Assembly (NCBI GenBank): GCA_028284265.1 | Contig: JANQRZ010000003.1 | Location: 1-64,000, forward strand | Direction of reading: 5' to 3' | Origin: Rhodothermales bacterium | Lineage (GTDB): Bacteria > Bacteroidota > Rhodothermia > Rhodothermales > JANQRZ01 | Length of the DNA stretch: 64,000 bases | Part shown: one piece after another, positions 53,149-62,067 of the stretch | Layout: each line of letters starts with the position of its first letter | Position numbering within the stretch: position 1 is the stretch's first letter | Notes under the pieces: generated by a model | Told to the model about the DNA's origin: nothing | Database searches by the model: none | The model's input: the letters and a program-made list of their open reading frames with translations, nothing else | Position numbers and translations under genes: made by a program

Positions 53149-54618
53149 ATGCAGCCGATTCCTGACCTCGACATTTTGCAGCCCACCTCGTCCGCGCCGG
53201 ATTTGGCCGAGGGCATCGACGCGCCGCGCACGCTCGGGCAGGAGACCGACGCCCGCGACGGGCAGCGCCGGGTCTACATCGAGACGTACGGCTGCCAGAT
53301 GAACGTCGCCGACTCTGAACTTGTCGCCTCGATTCTCGGGGCCGAAGGCTATGGGCTGACGCAGCAGGAGGACGAGGCCGACGTAGTGCTCATCAACACC
53401 TGCGCCATCCGCGAGAAGGCCGAGGACCGAGTGCGGGGCCGCCTCGCCAAGTTCCGGGCGAAGAAGGTCCAGACCAAGCCCGACCTCACGATCGGTGTCC
53501 TCGGCTGTATGGCCGAGCGGCTGCGGACGAAGTTGCTCGATCAGGAAAAGCTCGTCGATGTGGTCGTCGGGCCGGACGCCTACCGCGACCTGCCGCGCCT
53601 CCTCGCTGAGACCGCCGAGACCGGGCAGGCGGCGGTCAACGTCCACCTCTCGCGCGAGGAGACCTACGCCGACCTCGCGCCCGTCCGCTACGACTCGAAC
53701 GGCATCAGCGCCTTCGTCTCGATCATGCGCGGGTGCGACAATATGTGTGCCTTCTGCGTCGTCCCCTTTACGCGGGGCCGCGAGCGCAGCCGCCCCGTGA
53801 CGAGCATCCTCGCCGAGTGCAGCCAGCTCGTCGATCTCGGCTACAAAGAGGTCACCGTTCTCGGCCAGAACGTCAACTCGTATCGCGTCGACGCCGACGG
53901 ACACGCGGTCGATTTCGCCGAACTGCTCTACCGGATCAGCCTGCTCTCGCCCGAGCTTCGCATCCGCTACTCGACGAGCCACCCCAAAGACTGCTCCGAC
54001 GCGCTGCTCCACGTCCACCGCGAGCGCCCGACCGTCTGCGACTTCATCCACCTCCCCGTCCAGCACGGCTCGACCGAGGTGCTCCGCCGGATGCGCCGGA
54101 CCTACACCCGCGAGCAGTACCTCGACCTCATCGAGCGCGCCCGGTCCATCGTCCCCGGCATCGCGTTCTCGACGGACATCATCGCGGGCTTCTGCGGCGA
54201 GACCGACGAAGAACACGCCGAGACGCTCTCGCTCATGGAGCAGGTACGCTACGACCATGCTTTCATGTTCGCTTACTCCGAGCGGCCCCACACTTACGCC
54301 GCCCGCAAGTTCGAGGACAACGTGCCCGAGGCCGTGAAGAAGCGCCGCCTCGCCGAGATCATCACGCTCCAGAACCAAACCTCGCTGGACTTGAACCGGC
54401 AGCGCATCGGGCAGCGCTACACCGTCCTCGTCGAAGGCCTGAGCCGGAAGAGCGACGCCCAACTCTGCGGGCGCACCGACACCAACCACATGGTCGTCTT
54501 CGACCGCGAGGACTACGCGCCGGGCGAGTACGTCGAGGTTGAGGTCACCGGCTGCACCTCCGCCACGCTCCTCGGCCACGCGATTCGCCAGACGACGCTG
54601 GTTGAGGAAGCTGTCTAA
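53149..54618 (+). CDS. miaB: tRNA-2-methylthio-N6-dimethylallyladenosine synthase
   Basis: 489 residues. The N-terminal UPF0004 domain has [15 protein letters not shown] near residue 46, [15 protein letters not shown] and [10 protein letters not shown] with its three cluster Cys; the radical-SAM core has [17 protein letters not shown] near 195; a TRAM domain ends the protein ([12 protein letters not shown]). It methylthiolates A37 of tRNAs reading UNN codons. The next gene's ATG touches its stop codon. Confidence 0.96.
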   Translation: MQPIPDLDILQPTSSAPDLAEGIDAPRTLGQETDARDGQRRVYIETYGCQMNVADSELVASILGAEGYGLTQQEDEADVVLINTCAIREKAEDRVRGRLAKFRAKKVQTKPDLTIGVLGCMAERLRTKLLDQEKLVDVVVGPDAYRDLPRLLAETAETGQAAVNVHLSREETYADLAPVRYDSNGISAFVSIMRGCDNMCAFCVVPFTRGRERSRPVTSILAECSQLVDLGYKEVTVLGQNVNSYRVDADGHAVDFAELLYRISLLSPELRIRYSTSHPKDCSDALLHVHRERPTVCDFIHLPVQHGSTEVLRRMRRTYTREQYLDLIERARSIVPGIAFSTDIIAGFCGETDEEHAETLSLMEQVRYDHAFMFAYSERPHTYAARKFEDNVPEAVKKRRLAEIITLQNQTSLDLNRQRIGQRYTVLVEGLSRKSDAQLCGRTDTNHMVVFDREDYAPGEYVEVEVTGCTSATLLGHAIRQTTLVEEAV

Positions 54619-55071
54619 ATGCAACGGGTGGAGTTCAATGGCTGGGTGCTCGAAGTAGATAAGACTGCGACTGAGGACGCCTACGCAGAGATTGAGTTTG
54701 GTGGTGCAGTTGGTTGTGGGTGCAATGACTGTGTACGCTTTGACATCATTCGCATGGAGCTATTGCCGCCCTCAGTTCTGAATCTGTTTAGCGAACTGAG
54801 GATTGAGCCGTCGAAAGAAGCTGAGACCGCGAGCTTCGGGCCAGACGAAGAGGGACGCGATATTTGGAGTTGGTGGTATCATTTCGTCGGTCGGATTGTG
54901 GAAGTGCCTGAGTCGGCTAAGTCGGAGGGAGATGCCTCTTCCATTGCGTTGTCTACTGACTTCGCAATAGGGTTTGTCGAGTCAGCGTTTTGTGCCTCCG
55001 AGTCCCTCTTCAGTCGTGGTAGCCTAGTTCAAGTAGAGTGCTTCTACTACAAAGGGAAAGCCGTTGTCTAA
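54619..55071 (+). CDS. Hypothetical protein, low GC
   Basis: 150 residues starting directly after the miaB stop. Not recognised. It has GGAVGCGCNDCVRFDIIRMELLPP with three close Cys, DEEGRDIWSWWYHFVGRIVE, and the end LVQVECFYYKGKAVV. Small acidic beta-type protein, possibly metal-binding through the CGCNDC motif. Its base composition is clearly AT-richer than miaB, pointing to recent acquisition. Confidence 0.7.
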   Translation: MQRVEFNGWVLEVDKTATEDAYAEIEFGGAVGCGCNDCVRFDIIRMELLPPSVLNLFSELRIEPSKEAETASFGPDEEGRDIWSWWYHFVGRIVEVPESAKSEGDASSIALSTDFAIGFVESAFCASESLFSRGSLVQVECFYYKGKAVV

Positions 55072-55085
55072 TCACAATCTGAGAC

Positions 55086-55412
55086 ATGATTATCTACGAA
55101 GTCAACCTCACTGTGGACCACAACATCGCGGATGAGTACGCCGAGTGGCTCGCCGAGCACGTCCGCGAGATGCTGACGCTGCCGGGGTTCGTCTCCGCCG
55201 AGTGGCTCGTGGACACGCACTACAACGAAGAGGAGGGAGCCGACACGCGCTGGTCGATCCAGTATCGCCTCGGCTCGCACGATGACTTGCAGCGCTACTT
55301 CGACGAGCACGCCGAGCGGATGCGCGCCGAGGGGCTGGAGCGCTTCGGCGATCGGTTCTCTGCGACCCGTCGCATACTGCGAGCAAGGCAGAGTGAGGAA
55401 GCAATAGAGTAG
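55086..55412 (+). CDS. DUF4286 family protein
   Basis: 108 residues. MIIYEVNLTVDHNIADEYAEWLAEHVREMLTLPGF-type start and the YNEEEGADTRWSIQYRLGSHDDLQRYFDEHAERMRAEG body match the small ferredoxin-like alpha+beta DUF4286 family common in Bacteroidota. Function unknown. It lies 6 nt before the next gene. Confidence 0.88.
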   Translation: MIIYEVNLTVDHNIADEYAEWLAEHVREMLTLPGFVSAEWLVDTHYNEEEGADTRWSIQYRLGSHDDLQRYFDEHAERMRAEGLERFGDRFSATRRILRARQSEEAIE

Positions 55413-55418
55413 ATCGAC

Positions 55419-55793
55419 ATGACCCACATTATTGCCTCGCTTTATATCTTGGCCATCGTTGGTGTGATTGGATTCCAGATTGCCCTGATCGCGGGCGCGC
55501 CTTGGGGTCATATAACGCAGGGTGGTCGGAACTCAGGGGCACTGCCGACGTCCGGGCGTGTTGCCGCCGGTGTGTCGATCCTGGTGCTGGCTTTCATGGG
55601 GGCGAGTGTTGCGTCTGCTGCAGGACTGCCGCCGCACTGGCCTGCTTGGACCGGATGGGTGACGCTGGGCGTGCAGGCCCTGAGCGCGCTGGCAAACTGG
55701 ATCACGCCGTCTCGCCCTGAGCGGCGGCTATGGGGGCCGATCGTCACGCTCATGCTGGCGTTGGCAGCCTACGTGGTCCTGACGAGTCCATAA
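55419..55793 (+). CDS. Small membrane protein
   Basis: 124 residues with four hydrophobic segments: IIASLYILAIVGVIGFQIALIAG, VAAGVSILVLAFMGASVASAAG, GWVTLGVQALSALANWIT, and WGPIVTLMLALAAYVVLT. The motif GAPWGHITQGGR is shared by small uncharacterised membrane proteins of many bacteria. Function unknown. Confidence 0.8.
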   Translation: MTHIIASLYILAIVGVIGFQIALIAGAPWGHITQGGRNSGALPTSGRVAAGVSILVLAFMGASVASAAGLPPHWPAWTGWVTLGVQALSALANWITPSRPERRLWGPIVTLMLALAAYVVLTSP

Positions 55794-55900
55794 CCTCCGC
55801 GAGTGGGCAACGTCAGGGTTCCACGCCTCGAACCTCCACTCGGGAGCCGACGCGCTGGTGCCGCGTATGTCCGGGGCATCATTCAGTCAGACTCCCAGCA

Positions 55901-57238
55901 ATGGACAGGCAGGCCCTACAGGAACGCTTCGGCATCATCGGCACCTCGGACGCGCTGCGGCGCGTGATCGACCGGGTGCGGCAGGTCGCACGGACGGACA
56001 TCACCGTGCTTCTCGAAGGCGAGAGCGGCGTCGGCAAGGAACTCTTCGCGCAGGCCATCCACGGCATCGGCGACCGGAAGCACAAGAAGCTCGTCGTGGT
56101 CAACTGCGGGGCGATTCCCGAAGGGCTGATCGAGGCCGAACTGTTCGGGGCTGAGAAGGGTGCCTACACCGGATCGGTCGAGCGCCGCACCGGCTACTTC
56201 GAGGAGGCCGACGGCGGAACCATCTTTCTCGACGAAATCGGTGAGCTGCCGGTGCAGGCGCAGGTGCGGTTGCTGCGTGTGTTAGAGAACGGCACCTTCA
56301 GCCGCGTAGGGTCGAGCACGCAGCAGCAGGTCGATGTCCGGGTCGTCGCGGCGACCAATAAAGACCTCGGACGCGAGGTTGGGGCGGGGCGCTTCCGTGA
56401 AGACCTCTACTACCGCCTCTCAACGGTTGTGGTCCGCATCCCGCCGATTCGCCGCCGCGCCGAGGACATCGTCCCGATCTTCGAGACACTCCTCTATCGC
56501 GCCGCGCAGCGCTACGACGCGCCGCTCCGCAAGCTCGACGCTGAGGCGCGCGACCTGCTGACGCGCTACAACTGGCCCGGCAACGTCCGCGAGATCCGCA
56601 ACGTCGCCGAGCAGGCCGCCGTGCTCGTCCGGGGCGAGACAGTCACCGCCGACGATCTCCGCCCCTTCCTGCGCGGCGTCAGCGCGGGCAGCCTAGTGGT
56701 GCTCCCGAAAGCCGACACCGAGGCACAGGAGCGGCAGATGCTCTACCGCGCCCTGCTGGAGCTTCGCACCGAGGTCAATGACATCAAAGATGTGCTCCGC
56801 CGTCTCCTCGGATCGGGGGAGGCCATCCCGCTGCCCGCCTCGTTCTCGATGCCCGACGCCGAACCGTCCATCACCGATGTGGACCTGTTCGATGAGCGGC
56901 GCGACGACTTCGCGTTCGCCACGCCATCGGAAGGGGCGGACTACGACCGCAACGTGGAAGACGTGCCCTATGTACTGGAAGAAGACGAGGTCGTGGATAC
57001 TGCACCCGACACCGAGCCAGAGGAGGTTGCGGCCACCGAATTGCTAACCGAGGGCAGCGCCCTCCGCCTCGGCCCCGGCCCGCTCCCGACGATGGAGGAG
57101 ACCGAGCAAGCCCTCATCGCCGAGGCGCTCCGCCGCTTCGACGGCAACCGCCGCGAGACCGCCAAGGCGCTCGGCATTTCGGAGCGGACGCTCTACCGCA
57201 AGATCAAGGACCTCGAAGCGATGGGGGTGGAGGTTTGA
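55901..57238 (+). CDS. Sigma-54-type AAA+ transcriptional regulator without receiver domain
   Basis: 445 residues from the ATG giving [16 protein letters not shown]; in-frame upstream sequence is unconserved. AAA+ domain with Walker [12 protein letters not shown] near residue 40, the L1 loop [16 protein letters not shown] (GAFTGA variant), Walker [13 protein letters not shown] near 106, and [19 protein letters not shown] Glu/Asp-rich linker of about 90 residues precedes a Fis-type HTH ([22 protein letters not shown]). No receiver, GAF or PAS sensor precedes the ATPase. It overlaps lptE by 4 nt, hinting at envelope-linked control. Confidence 0.92.
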   Translation: MDRQALQERFGIIGTSDALRRVIDRVRQVARTDITVLLEGESGVGKELFAQAIHGIGDRKHKKLVVVNCGAIPEGLIEAELFGAEKGAYTGSVERRTGYFEEADGGTIFLDEIGELPVQAQVRLLRVLENGTFSRVGSSTQQQVDVRVVAATNKDLGREVGAGRFREDLYYRLSTVVVRIPPIRRRAEDIVPIFETLLYRAAQRYDAPLRKLDAEARDLLTRYNWPGNVREIRNVAEQAAVLVRGETVTADDLRPFLRGVSAGSLVVLPKADTEAQERQMLYRALLELRTEVNDIKDVLRRLLGSGEAIPLPASFSMPDAEPSITDVDLFDERRDDFAFATPSEGADYDRNVEDVPYVLEEDEVVDTAPDTEPEEVAATELLTEGSALRLGPGPLPTMEETEQALIAEALRRFDGNRRETAKALGISERTLYRKIKDLEAMGVEV

Positions 57239-57786
57239 AGGTGCGAAGAGGAAAGAGAAGAGCAGGAAGAGATAGAAGAGAGAGACGCTCTCTCCTCCCT
57301 CTCCTCTCTCTTTTCCTTCTCTTCTCCCAAACGGGCTGCTGGTTCTACAGCTTCAGCGGAGCCTCCATCCCAGGGCATCTCGACACCATAGCAATCCCCA
57401 TCGTGGAGGACCGGAGTCTGGGCGGGACGCCGGGGCTGGATCAGACGTTGACGGATCTGTTGGTCGAGCGCTTCGCCCAGCAGACGCGCCTCGCGCTGGA
57501 GCCGGACGAGAACGCCGCCGACGCCGTGCTGACCGTTGCCATCGAGAGCTACCGCAACGAACCGGTCGCTGTGACCGGCGACGAGGTCGCCGCGCTCAAC
57601 CGCGTCACGATCAGCGTGCAGGTCTTGTATGTCGATCAGGTAGAGGATGACGAGGTGCTGGCGCGCAGCTTCAGCCAGTCCGACCAGTACGATGCCGCCG
57701 ACATCGACCGCGAGACCGAGACCGCCGCTGACATTCTTCGCCAGATCGCCGACGATATCTTTACCGCCTCCACGTCCGACTGGTAA
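57235..57786 (+). CDS. lptE: LPS assembly lipoprotein LptE
   Basis: 183 residues from a TTG overlapping the regulator's stop. A lipoprotein signal is formed by a strongly basic start (RRGKRRAGRDRRERR), hydrophobic LLPLLSLFLLF and lipobox SQTGC with Cys near residue 35. The mature part has WFYSFSGASIPGHLDTIAIPIVED, LLVERFAQQTRLAL, VLTVAIESYRNEPVAVTGDE and LARSFSQSDQYDA, matching LptE. It plugs LptD at the outer membrane for LPS insertion. The signal peptide is encoded wholly by a purine/pyrimidine inverted repeat. Confidence 0.9.
   Translation: MKVRRGKRRAGRDRRERRSLLPLLSLFLLFSQTGCWFYSFSGASIPGHLDTIAIPIVEDRSLGGTPGLDQTLTDLLVERFAQQTRLALEPDENAADAVLTVAIESYRNEPVAVTGDEVAALNRVTISVQVLYVDQVEDDEVLARSFSQSDQYDAADIDRETETAADILRQIADDIFTASTSDW
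57245..57327 (+). repeat. Purine/pyrimidine inverted repeat encoding the LptE signal peptide
   Basis: About 40 nt of almost pure G/A (units such as GAAGAGG, AAAGAGA, GAAGAGA) are followed after ACGC by about 38 nt of pure C/T (CTCTCTC, CTCCCTC, TCTTTTC), so the two halves are complementary. Translated, the purine half gives Arg/Lys/Glu and the pyrimidine half gives Leu/Ser/Phe. Confidence 0.85.
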
Positions 57787-57795
57787 CTGTTACCA

Positions 57796-57871
57796 ATTAG
57801 TGATTCACCGATTGGCTGATTGAGTGATTGTGTCTCCCAATCGCCCAACCAGTGACTCACCCAATCAGCCC
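57796..57871 (+). repeat. Octamer-unit inverted repeat against the GT2 start codon
   Basis: Left arm units GATTCACC, GATTGGCT, GATTGAGT, GATTGTGT and right arm units CCAATCGC, CCAACCAG, TGACTCAC, CCAATCAG are complementary. The right arm runs to the ATG itself. It shares CCCAACCAGT with the element before the CorC-like gene. Confidence 0.85.
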
Positions 57872-59389
57872 ATGCTTTTCCTCGCTATCGTCTACGCCGC
57901 CGCTATGGTGGTGCTGCTCGTCTTCGGGCTGAACCAGTTCTGGCTGGCGTGGCGCTGGGCGCGCGCCGACGGGCTTCGGTCCGGCCCGGTCCCCGAGCCA
58001 GACCATCTACCCGGCGACGACGAGACGGCATGGCCGATGCTCACGCTCCAACTCCCGCTCTACAACGAGCGTTGGGTCGCCGCTCGCCTCATCGACACCT
58101 GTGCGACGCTCGACTACCCGGCGGGCCGCCTCGAAATTCAGGTGCTCGACGACTCGACCGACGAGACGACCGCCGTCGTCGCCGAGCGCGTGGCGTACTG
58201 GCAGAAGCGCGGGCTAGACATCGTCCACGTCTGCCGCACCGCGCGGACGGGCTACAAAGCGGGGGCGCTCGCCAACGGGCTGACCTTCGCCCGTGGCGAC
58301 CTCATCGCCATCTTCGACGCTGACTTCGTGCCGCCACAGGATTTCCTCTTACAGACCGTGCCGCACTTCGCCGACGAAGGCATCGGGCTAGTGCAGGCGC
58401 GGTGGGGGCACCTCAACGCAGACACCTCGATGCTGACCACGGCGCAGTCGGCGCTGCTCGACGCCCACTTCGTGATCGAGCAGGGGGTCCGCAACGAGAC
58501 TGGGTGCTTTATGAACTTCAACGGCACGGCGGGCGTGTGGCGTCGCGCCTGCATCGACGACGCGGGCGGCTGGAAGGCAGACACACTGACGGAAGACCTC
58601 GACCTCTCGTACCGTGCCCAGCTTCGCGGCTGGCGCTTTCAGTTTCTGCCCGACCTCGGCGTTCCGGCGGAGTTGCCGGTGAGCATCGCCGCGTGGCGGC
58701 AGCAGCAGTTTCGCTGGACGAAAGGCACCGCCGAGACGGCTCGCAAAACGCTCCGCCGCCTCTGGACCACGAAGCTCCCGCTCCGGGTCCGGCTCGAAGG
58801 CACACTTCATCTCACCGGTTGGCTCGTCTTCCCAGCCATCCTGCTGGCGGCGCTCGTCCACGCCCCGCTCCTGACGGCGCACGCGCTCGGGTTCGGCGTG
58901 CCGGATGCCTACCTCGGCGTGATGGGTTTCGGCCTGTTCGCCTTTACCGGGATGACACTGGCGCACCTCTTTGCGCAGCGCGCCCTCTACGCTGACTGGC
59001 CGCGCCGGATGCTGCTCTTTCCGTGGTTCCTCACCGCGTCGATGGGCCTTGCGCTCTCCAATACGAAAGGCATGGCCGAGGCGCTCATGCAGCGACGCTC
59101 CCCGTTCGTCCGCACGCCGAAGTTGAGCGTGGCCCCGCAGGGCGCGTGGTGGCGGCGGAGCAGCGTTACGTGGCTGACCGTGCTGGAGGTCGTCATGGCG
59201 CTCTACTGCGCGGCGGGCCTCGTCGCGCTCGCGTGGAGCGGCGAGTGGGTGGCGGCCCCATTCCAACTCATGTTCACCATCGGATTTGGATTCGTCTGTT
59301 TCCATGATGCGGTGCAGCGCCGCCGGGCAGCGAACCGTCGTACCTTCTCTGCCGACCCCGTGTTGAGCCAGGACGCGCCCCACTCATGA
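57872..59389 (+). CDS. Membrane glycosyltransferase family 2 (CesA-like)
   Basis: 505 residues from the ATG giving MLFLAIVYAAAMVVLLVFGLNQF, one N-terminal helix; an earlier in-frame start would translate the octamer repeat. Processive-type GT2 motifs are complete: LQLPLYNERWVAARLI, VLDDSTDETT, IFDADFVPP near 149, TEDLDLSYRAQLRGW near 240 and QQFRW near 279. About five membrane helices follow. It probably transfers sugars at the inner membrane, on polysaccharide or glycolipid; position after lptE suggests envelope use. The next gene overlaps its stop by 4 nt. Confidence 0.92.
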   Translation: MLFLAIVYAAAMVVLLVFGLNQFWLAWRWARADGLRSGPVPEPDHLPGDDETAWPMLTLQLPLYNERWVAARLIDTCATLDYPAGRLEIQVLDDSTDETTAVVAERVAYWQKRGLDIVHVCRTARTGYKAGALANGLTFARGDLIAIFDADFVPPQDFLLQTVPHFADEGIGLVQARWGHLNADTSMLTTAQSALLDAHFVIEQGVRNETGCFMNFNGTAGVWRRACIDDAGGWKADTLTEDLDLSYRAQLRGWRFQFLPDLGVPAELPVSIAAWRQQQFRWTKGTAETARKTLRRLWTTKLPLRVRLEGTLHLTGWLVFPAILLAALVHAPLLTAHALGFGVPDAYLGVMGFGLFAFTGMTLAHLFAQRALYADWPRRMLLFPWFLTASMGLALSNTKGMAEALMQRRSPFVRTPKLSVAPQGAWWRRSSVTWLTVLEVVMALYCAAGLVALAWSGEWVAAPFQLMFTIGFGFVCFHDAVQRRRAANRRTFSADPVLSQDAPHS

Positions 59390-60060
59390 CCGATACGCCC
59401 CCTGCTGGGATTCAGGATGCCGCCCGCCACCTCGCCGAGAACCGGGCAGGCGAAGCCGTCGCCGTGCTCGAACGGCTGGTCGAGGAGTTCCCGGCGTATG
59501 TGACCGCGCACGTTCTGCTGGCGAAGGCCTACGAGGCGCACGGTCGAACGGCAGACGCCCTCAGCGCGTGGCACCACGCCTACTTCCTGATGCCCGGAAG
59601 CCCGCTCGTGCTCCGCGAGCGTGCCCGCCTGCTCCGGGCCGAGCCGCAAACGCTCGCGTCGCCGGTCTCCAATGGCACTGCCGCTCTTTCTGTTGAGGAA
59701 GCACCTTCTGTTTCGGAGATGCTGCCTTCCGAAGAACAGACGGTTGATTCCCCGGACACAGACCGTTCGCTGATTGATGAGGTGGACGATCTTGACGGTC
59801 TCATCGAGCGGCTCGAAAACGCACCGCGCATCCGGCCCGATGCAGACTTTGAAGACGACAGTGTGGGCTTCGATTGGGTGGATGAGGAGGAGGACAATAT
59901 GGTCTCCGAAACCCTCGCCCGCATCTATGAATCGCAGGGTGAGCACGAGGCTGCCGCCCGCGCCTATGAGCAACTCGCTGAGTTGAATCCCGAGCGAGCC
60001 GACGAGATGCGAGCCAAAGCGACCGCGCTCCGTCGCCTCGCTGAAGACCCTAAGAGGTGA
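59386..60060 (+). CDS. TPR-repeat protein
   Basis: 224 residues. Helical repeats occur at the start (AARHLAENRAGEAVAVLERLVEEFPAYVTAHVLLAKAYEAHGRTADALSA-type, two TPR units within residues 10-75) and at the end (SETLARIYESQGEHEAAARAYEQLAELNPE). Between them is an acidic Ser/Glu/Asp-rich linker of about 90 residues. Probably a scaffold. Translationally coupled to the glycosyltransferase gene. Confidence 0.88.
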   Translation: MTDTPPAGIQDAARHLAENRAGEAVAVLERLVEEFPAYVTAHVLLAKAYEAHGRTADALSAWHHAYFLMPGSPLVLRERARLLRAEPQTLASPVSNGTAALSVEEAPSVSEMLPSEEQTVDSPDTDRSLIDEVDDLDGLIERLENAPRIRPDADFEDDSVGFDWVDEEEDNMVSETLARIYESQGEHEAAARAYEQLAELNPERADEMRAKATALRRLAEDPKR

Positions 60061-60069
60061 CGCTAGCGC

Positions 60070-61233
60070 ATGGACACCTTGCGGCGGTTGCTGGACCAGC
60101 CGGAACGCCTTGTCGCCGGGGTGATGAGTGGCACCTCGCTCGACGGGATTGATGTGGCGATTGCCCGAATCGTAGGCACTGGGCGGAACATCAAGATGGA
60201 GACACTAGCTTTCGCCTCGACGCCCTATCCGGCGGCGCTGCGCGAGGTGCTCCACCGCAACACCGAAGCCGCTACCTCGAACGTCCGCGACCTCTCTCAA
60301 CTCAACGCGCTGCTCGGTCGGCTTTTCGCTGAGGCTGTCGCCACCACAGCCGAAGCAGTGGGTGTGACGCTCGACCTCATCGGCTCGCACGGGCATACGG
60401 TGCATCACGTCCCCGTGCCGGAGCACTTCGCCGGACAGGAAGGCGTGGCTTCGACATTTCAACTTGGCGATCCGGTAGTGATGGCGGTCCGACTCGGCGT
60501 GCCGGTCGTGGGCGACTTTCGGACGCCGGATGTCGCGCTCGGCGGGCAGGGCGCGCCGCTCGTGCCGTACTTCGACTATGCTCTTTTCGCCGATGCCGAC
60601 GAGCATCGGGCGCTCCTCAACCTCGGCGGGATCGCCAACGTGACGATCCTTCCAGCGGGGTGCGAGCCGGGGAACGTGACGGCTTTTGACACCGGCCCAG
60701 CCAACATGGTCCTCGACGCGCTCGCCGCCCGACTCTTCGGCGAGCCGTTCGACCGCGACGGGCAGCACGCTGCCGCCGGGACGGTCGATGAGACGCTACT
60801 CGGTGAGCTACTCGCCGACGATTATTTCCATCGCCCGCCGCCGAAATCGACGGGCCGCGAGGCGTTCGGGACCGACTATGTGGATGCGCTCCTTGCCCGC
60901 GACCTCGCACCGAACGATCTGCTTGCCACGGCCTCGGCTCTGACGGCTCGCTCTATCGCTGATGCCCTCACCCGGTTTGCGCCGGTGCGGCCCGATGTCG
61001 TCATCGCCTCCGGCGGAGGCGTCCACAACCGCGACCTCATGCGCCGCCTCGCCGACGCCCTCGCCCCGGTTCGCGTTCGCACGACAGCCGAGTTCGGCGT
61101 AGACCCCGACGCCAAAGAAGCCCTCTGCTTCGCCCTCCTCGCCCACGAGTTCGTCAACGGCGTCCCAACGAATTTGCCCTCCGTCACGGGTGCGGCGCGT
61201 CCGGTGCTGCTTGGTACTCTCTGTATCAGCTAA
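60070..61233 (+). CDS. anmK: Anhydro-N-acetylmuramic acid kinase
   Basis: 387 residues. The ATP-binding start VAGVMSGTSLDGIDVAIARI, LIGSHGHTVHHVP, GDFRTPDVALGGQGAPLVPYFDYALF with the catalytic Asp, and ALLNLGGIANVTIL are diagnostic. It phosphorylates and opens anhydroMurNAc during peptidoglycan recycling, giving MurNAc-6-phosphate. It lies 9 nt after the TPR gene. Confidence 0.95.
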   Translation: MDTLRRLLDQPERLVAGVMSGTSLDGIDVAIARIVGTGRNIKMETLAFASTPYPAALREVLHRNTEAATSNVRDLSQLNALLGRLFAEAVATTAEAVGVTLDLIGSHGHTVHHVPVPEHFAGQEGVASTFQLGDPVVMAVRLGVPVVGDFRTPDVALGGQGAPLVPYFDYALFADADEHRALLNLGGIANVTILPAGCEPGNVTAFDTGPANMVLDALAARLFGEPFDRDGQHAAAGTVDETLLGELLADDYFHRPPPKSTGREAFGTDYVDALLARDLAPNDLLATASALTARSIADALTRFAPVRPDVVIASGGGVHNRDLMRRLADALAPVRVRTTAEFGVDPDAKEALCFALLAHEFVNGVPTNLPSVTGAARPVLLGTLCIS

Positions 61234-61254
61234 AAGCGATAAGTCACATTCTTC

Positions 61255-61536
61255 TCAGAAGAGACCGTATTCAGTTCTCTGTTTGATCCAGTCCCAAGCC
61301 TCTTGAGGAAGCCATCCGTTGTAATCTTTGCCTATAACTGTGATGAGAACAAAGTCGTTCTTGTCAATGTGAGGGGACAAATGCTTGAATATTGCTTCGG
61401 CGTTTGCTTGGCTGTATACCAGCCATGTAGAATCTAGGTAGTGCCACCAGTCGCCAATCTGTTTGATGGCTTCGTATAAACCAGTATAGTCACGTCCTGG
61501 TGTCTTTAGGTCGTATGAGATAGAATAGACGTTCAT
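61255..61536 (-). CDS. SinR-family / Cas2-like small protein
   Basis: 93 residues. MNVYSISYDLKTPGRDYTGL, then IKQIGDWWHYLDSTWLVYS and NDFVLITVIGKDYNGWLP fit the Cas2/VapD-like ferredoxin fold of proteins annotated as SinR family. The first strand carries the YSISYDL Asp typical of Cas2-like folds. No cas1 or CRISPR array is nearby. It overlaps the preceding membrane-protein gene by 4 nt and has much lower GC than its surroundings, suggesting a mobile two-gene cassette. Confidence 0.8.
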   Translation of the reverse strand: MNVYSISYDLKTPGRDYTGLYEAIKQIGDWWHYLDSTWLVYSQANAEAIFKHLSPHIDKNDFVLITVIGKDYNGWLPQEAWDWIKQRTEYGLF

Positions 61537-61916
61537 GAGCCGTCTTTCGTCAGATCAGTCGGCGGTTCGCGTGGTGGAAGAGCATCGATTTCGTCCTCGC
61601 TGCGAGGATTTATACTGCTGCCGAATTCAGGGCGGTGTAGAGATTCCTCTAGGTGGGAGCTTTCGCTATAAGTCAGATTTCTTGGCTTGTGCCAAGAGAA
61701 GAATGTTACTATAAATATGTCTAGTATAAATAATAAAATGCCAATGATGGTAAGAGTAAACTTCTGATCGATACTAAAGCCTCCCATGATTATTACTGTT
61801 GCGATAAAGGCTTCCACAACCAGAAGCGCTAGGACATAGAATCCAATCGGCGTGTTCGCTTTAGCGAGGATGTCCGAGCGTTTCTCCTTCACTTGTGATT
61901 GCTGATCGGTATACAC
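61533..61916 (-). CDS. Two-helix membrane protein paired with the Cas2/SinR-like gene
   Basis: 127 residues, not recognised. A charged N terminus (QQSQVKEKRSDILAKANT), two membrane helices (GFYVLALLVVEAFIATVIIMGG and FTLTIIGILLFILDIFIVTFF), then SWHKPRNLTYSESSHLEESL and a disordered Glu/Pro-rich tail. The AT-rich composition and ATGA overlap with the next gene indicate a coupled pair. A 2TM partner recalls small membrane effectors of defence modules, but this is inference. Confidence 0.75.
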   Translation of the reverse strand: MYTDQQSQVKEKRSDILAKANTPIGFYVLALLVVEAFIATVIIMGGFSIDQKFTLTIIGILLFILDIFIVTFFSWHKPRNLTYSESSHLEESLHRPEFGSSINPRSEDEIDALPPREPPTDLTKDGS

Positions 61917-62067
61917 TTGGACGTTGGGTGGCAGTCATACAGTTGCAATGTACGCTCGGCAGAGGGGATATCCTGCGAGATGTGCCTATGCCCGGTTTGT
62001 GCGTGCGCGCTATATTCGGCGGACGCTTGGACACGCTGCCCTCATTCGCTAACGCACCGCCCGCCCC

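Noticed and set aside
61255-61536. CRISPR-Cas locus suggested by the Cas2-like protein
   Set aside because: No cas1, effector gene or direct-repeat array is present on either strand nearby.
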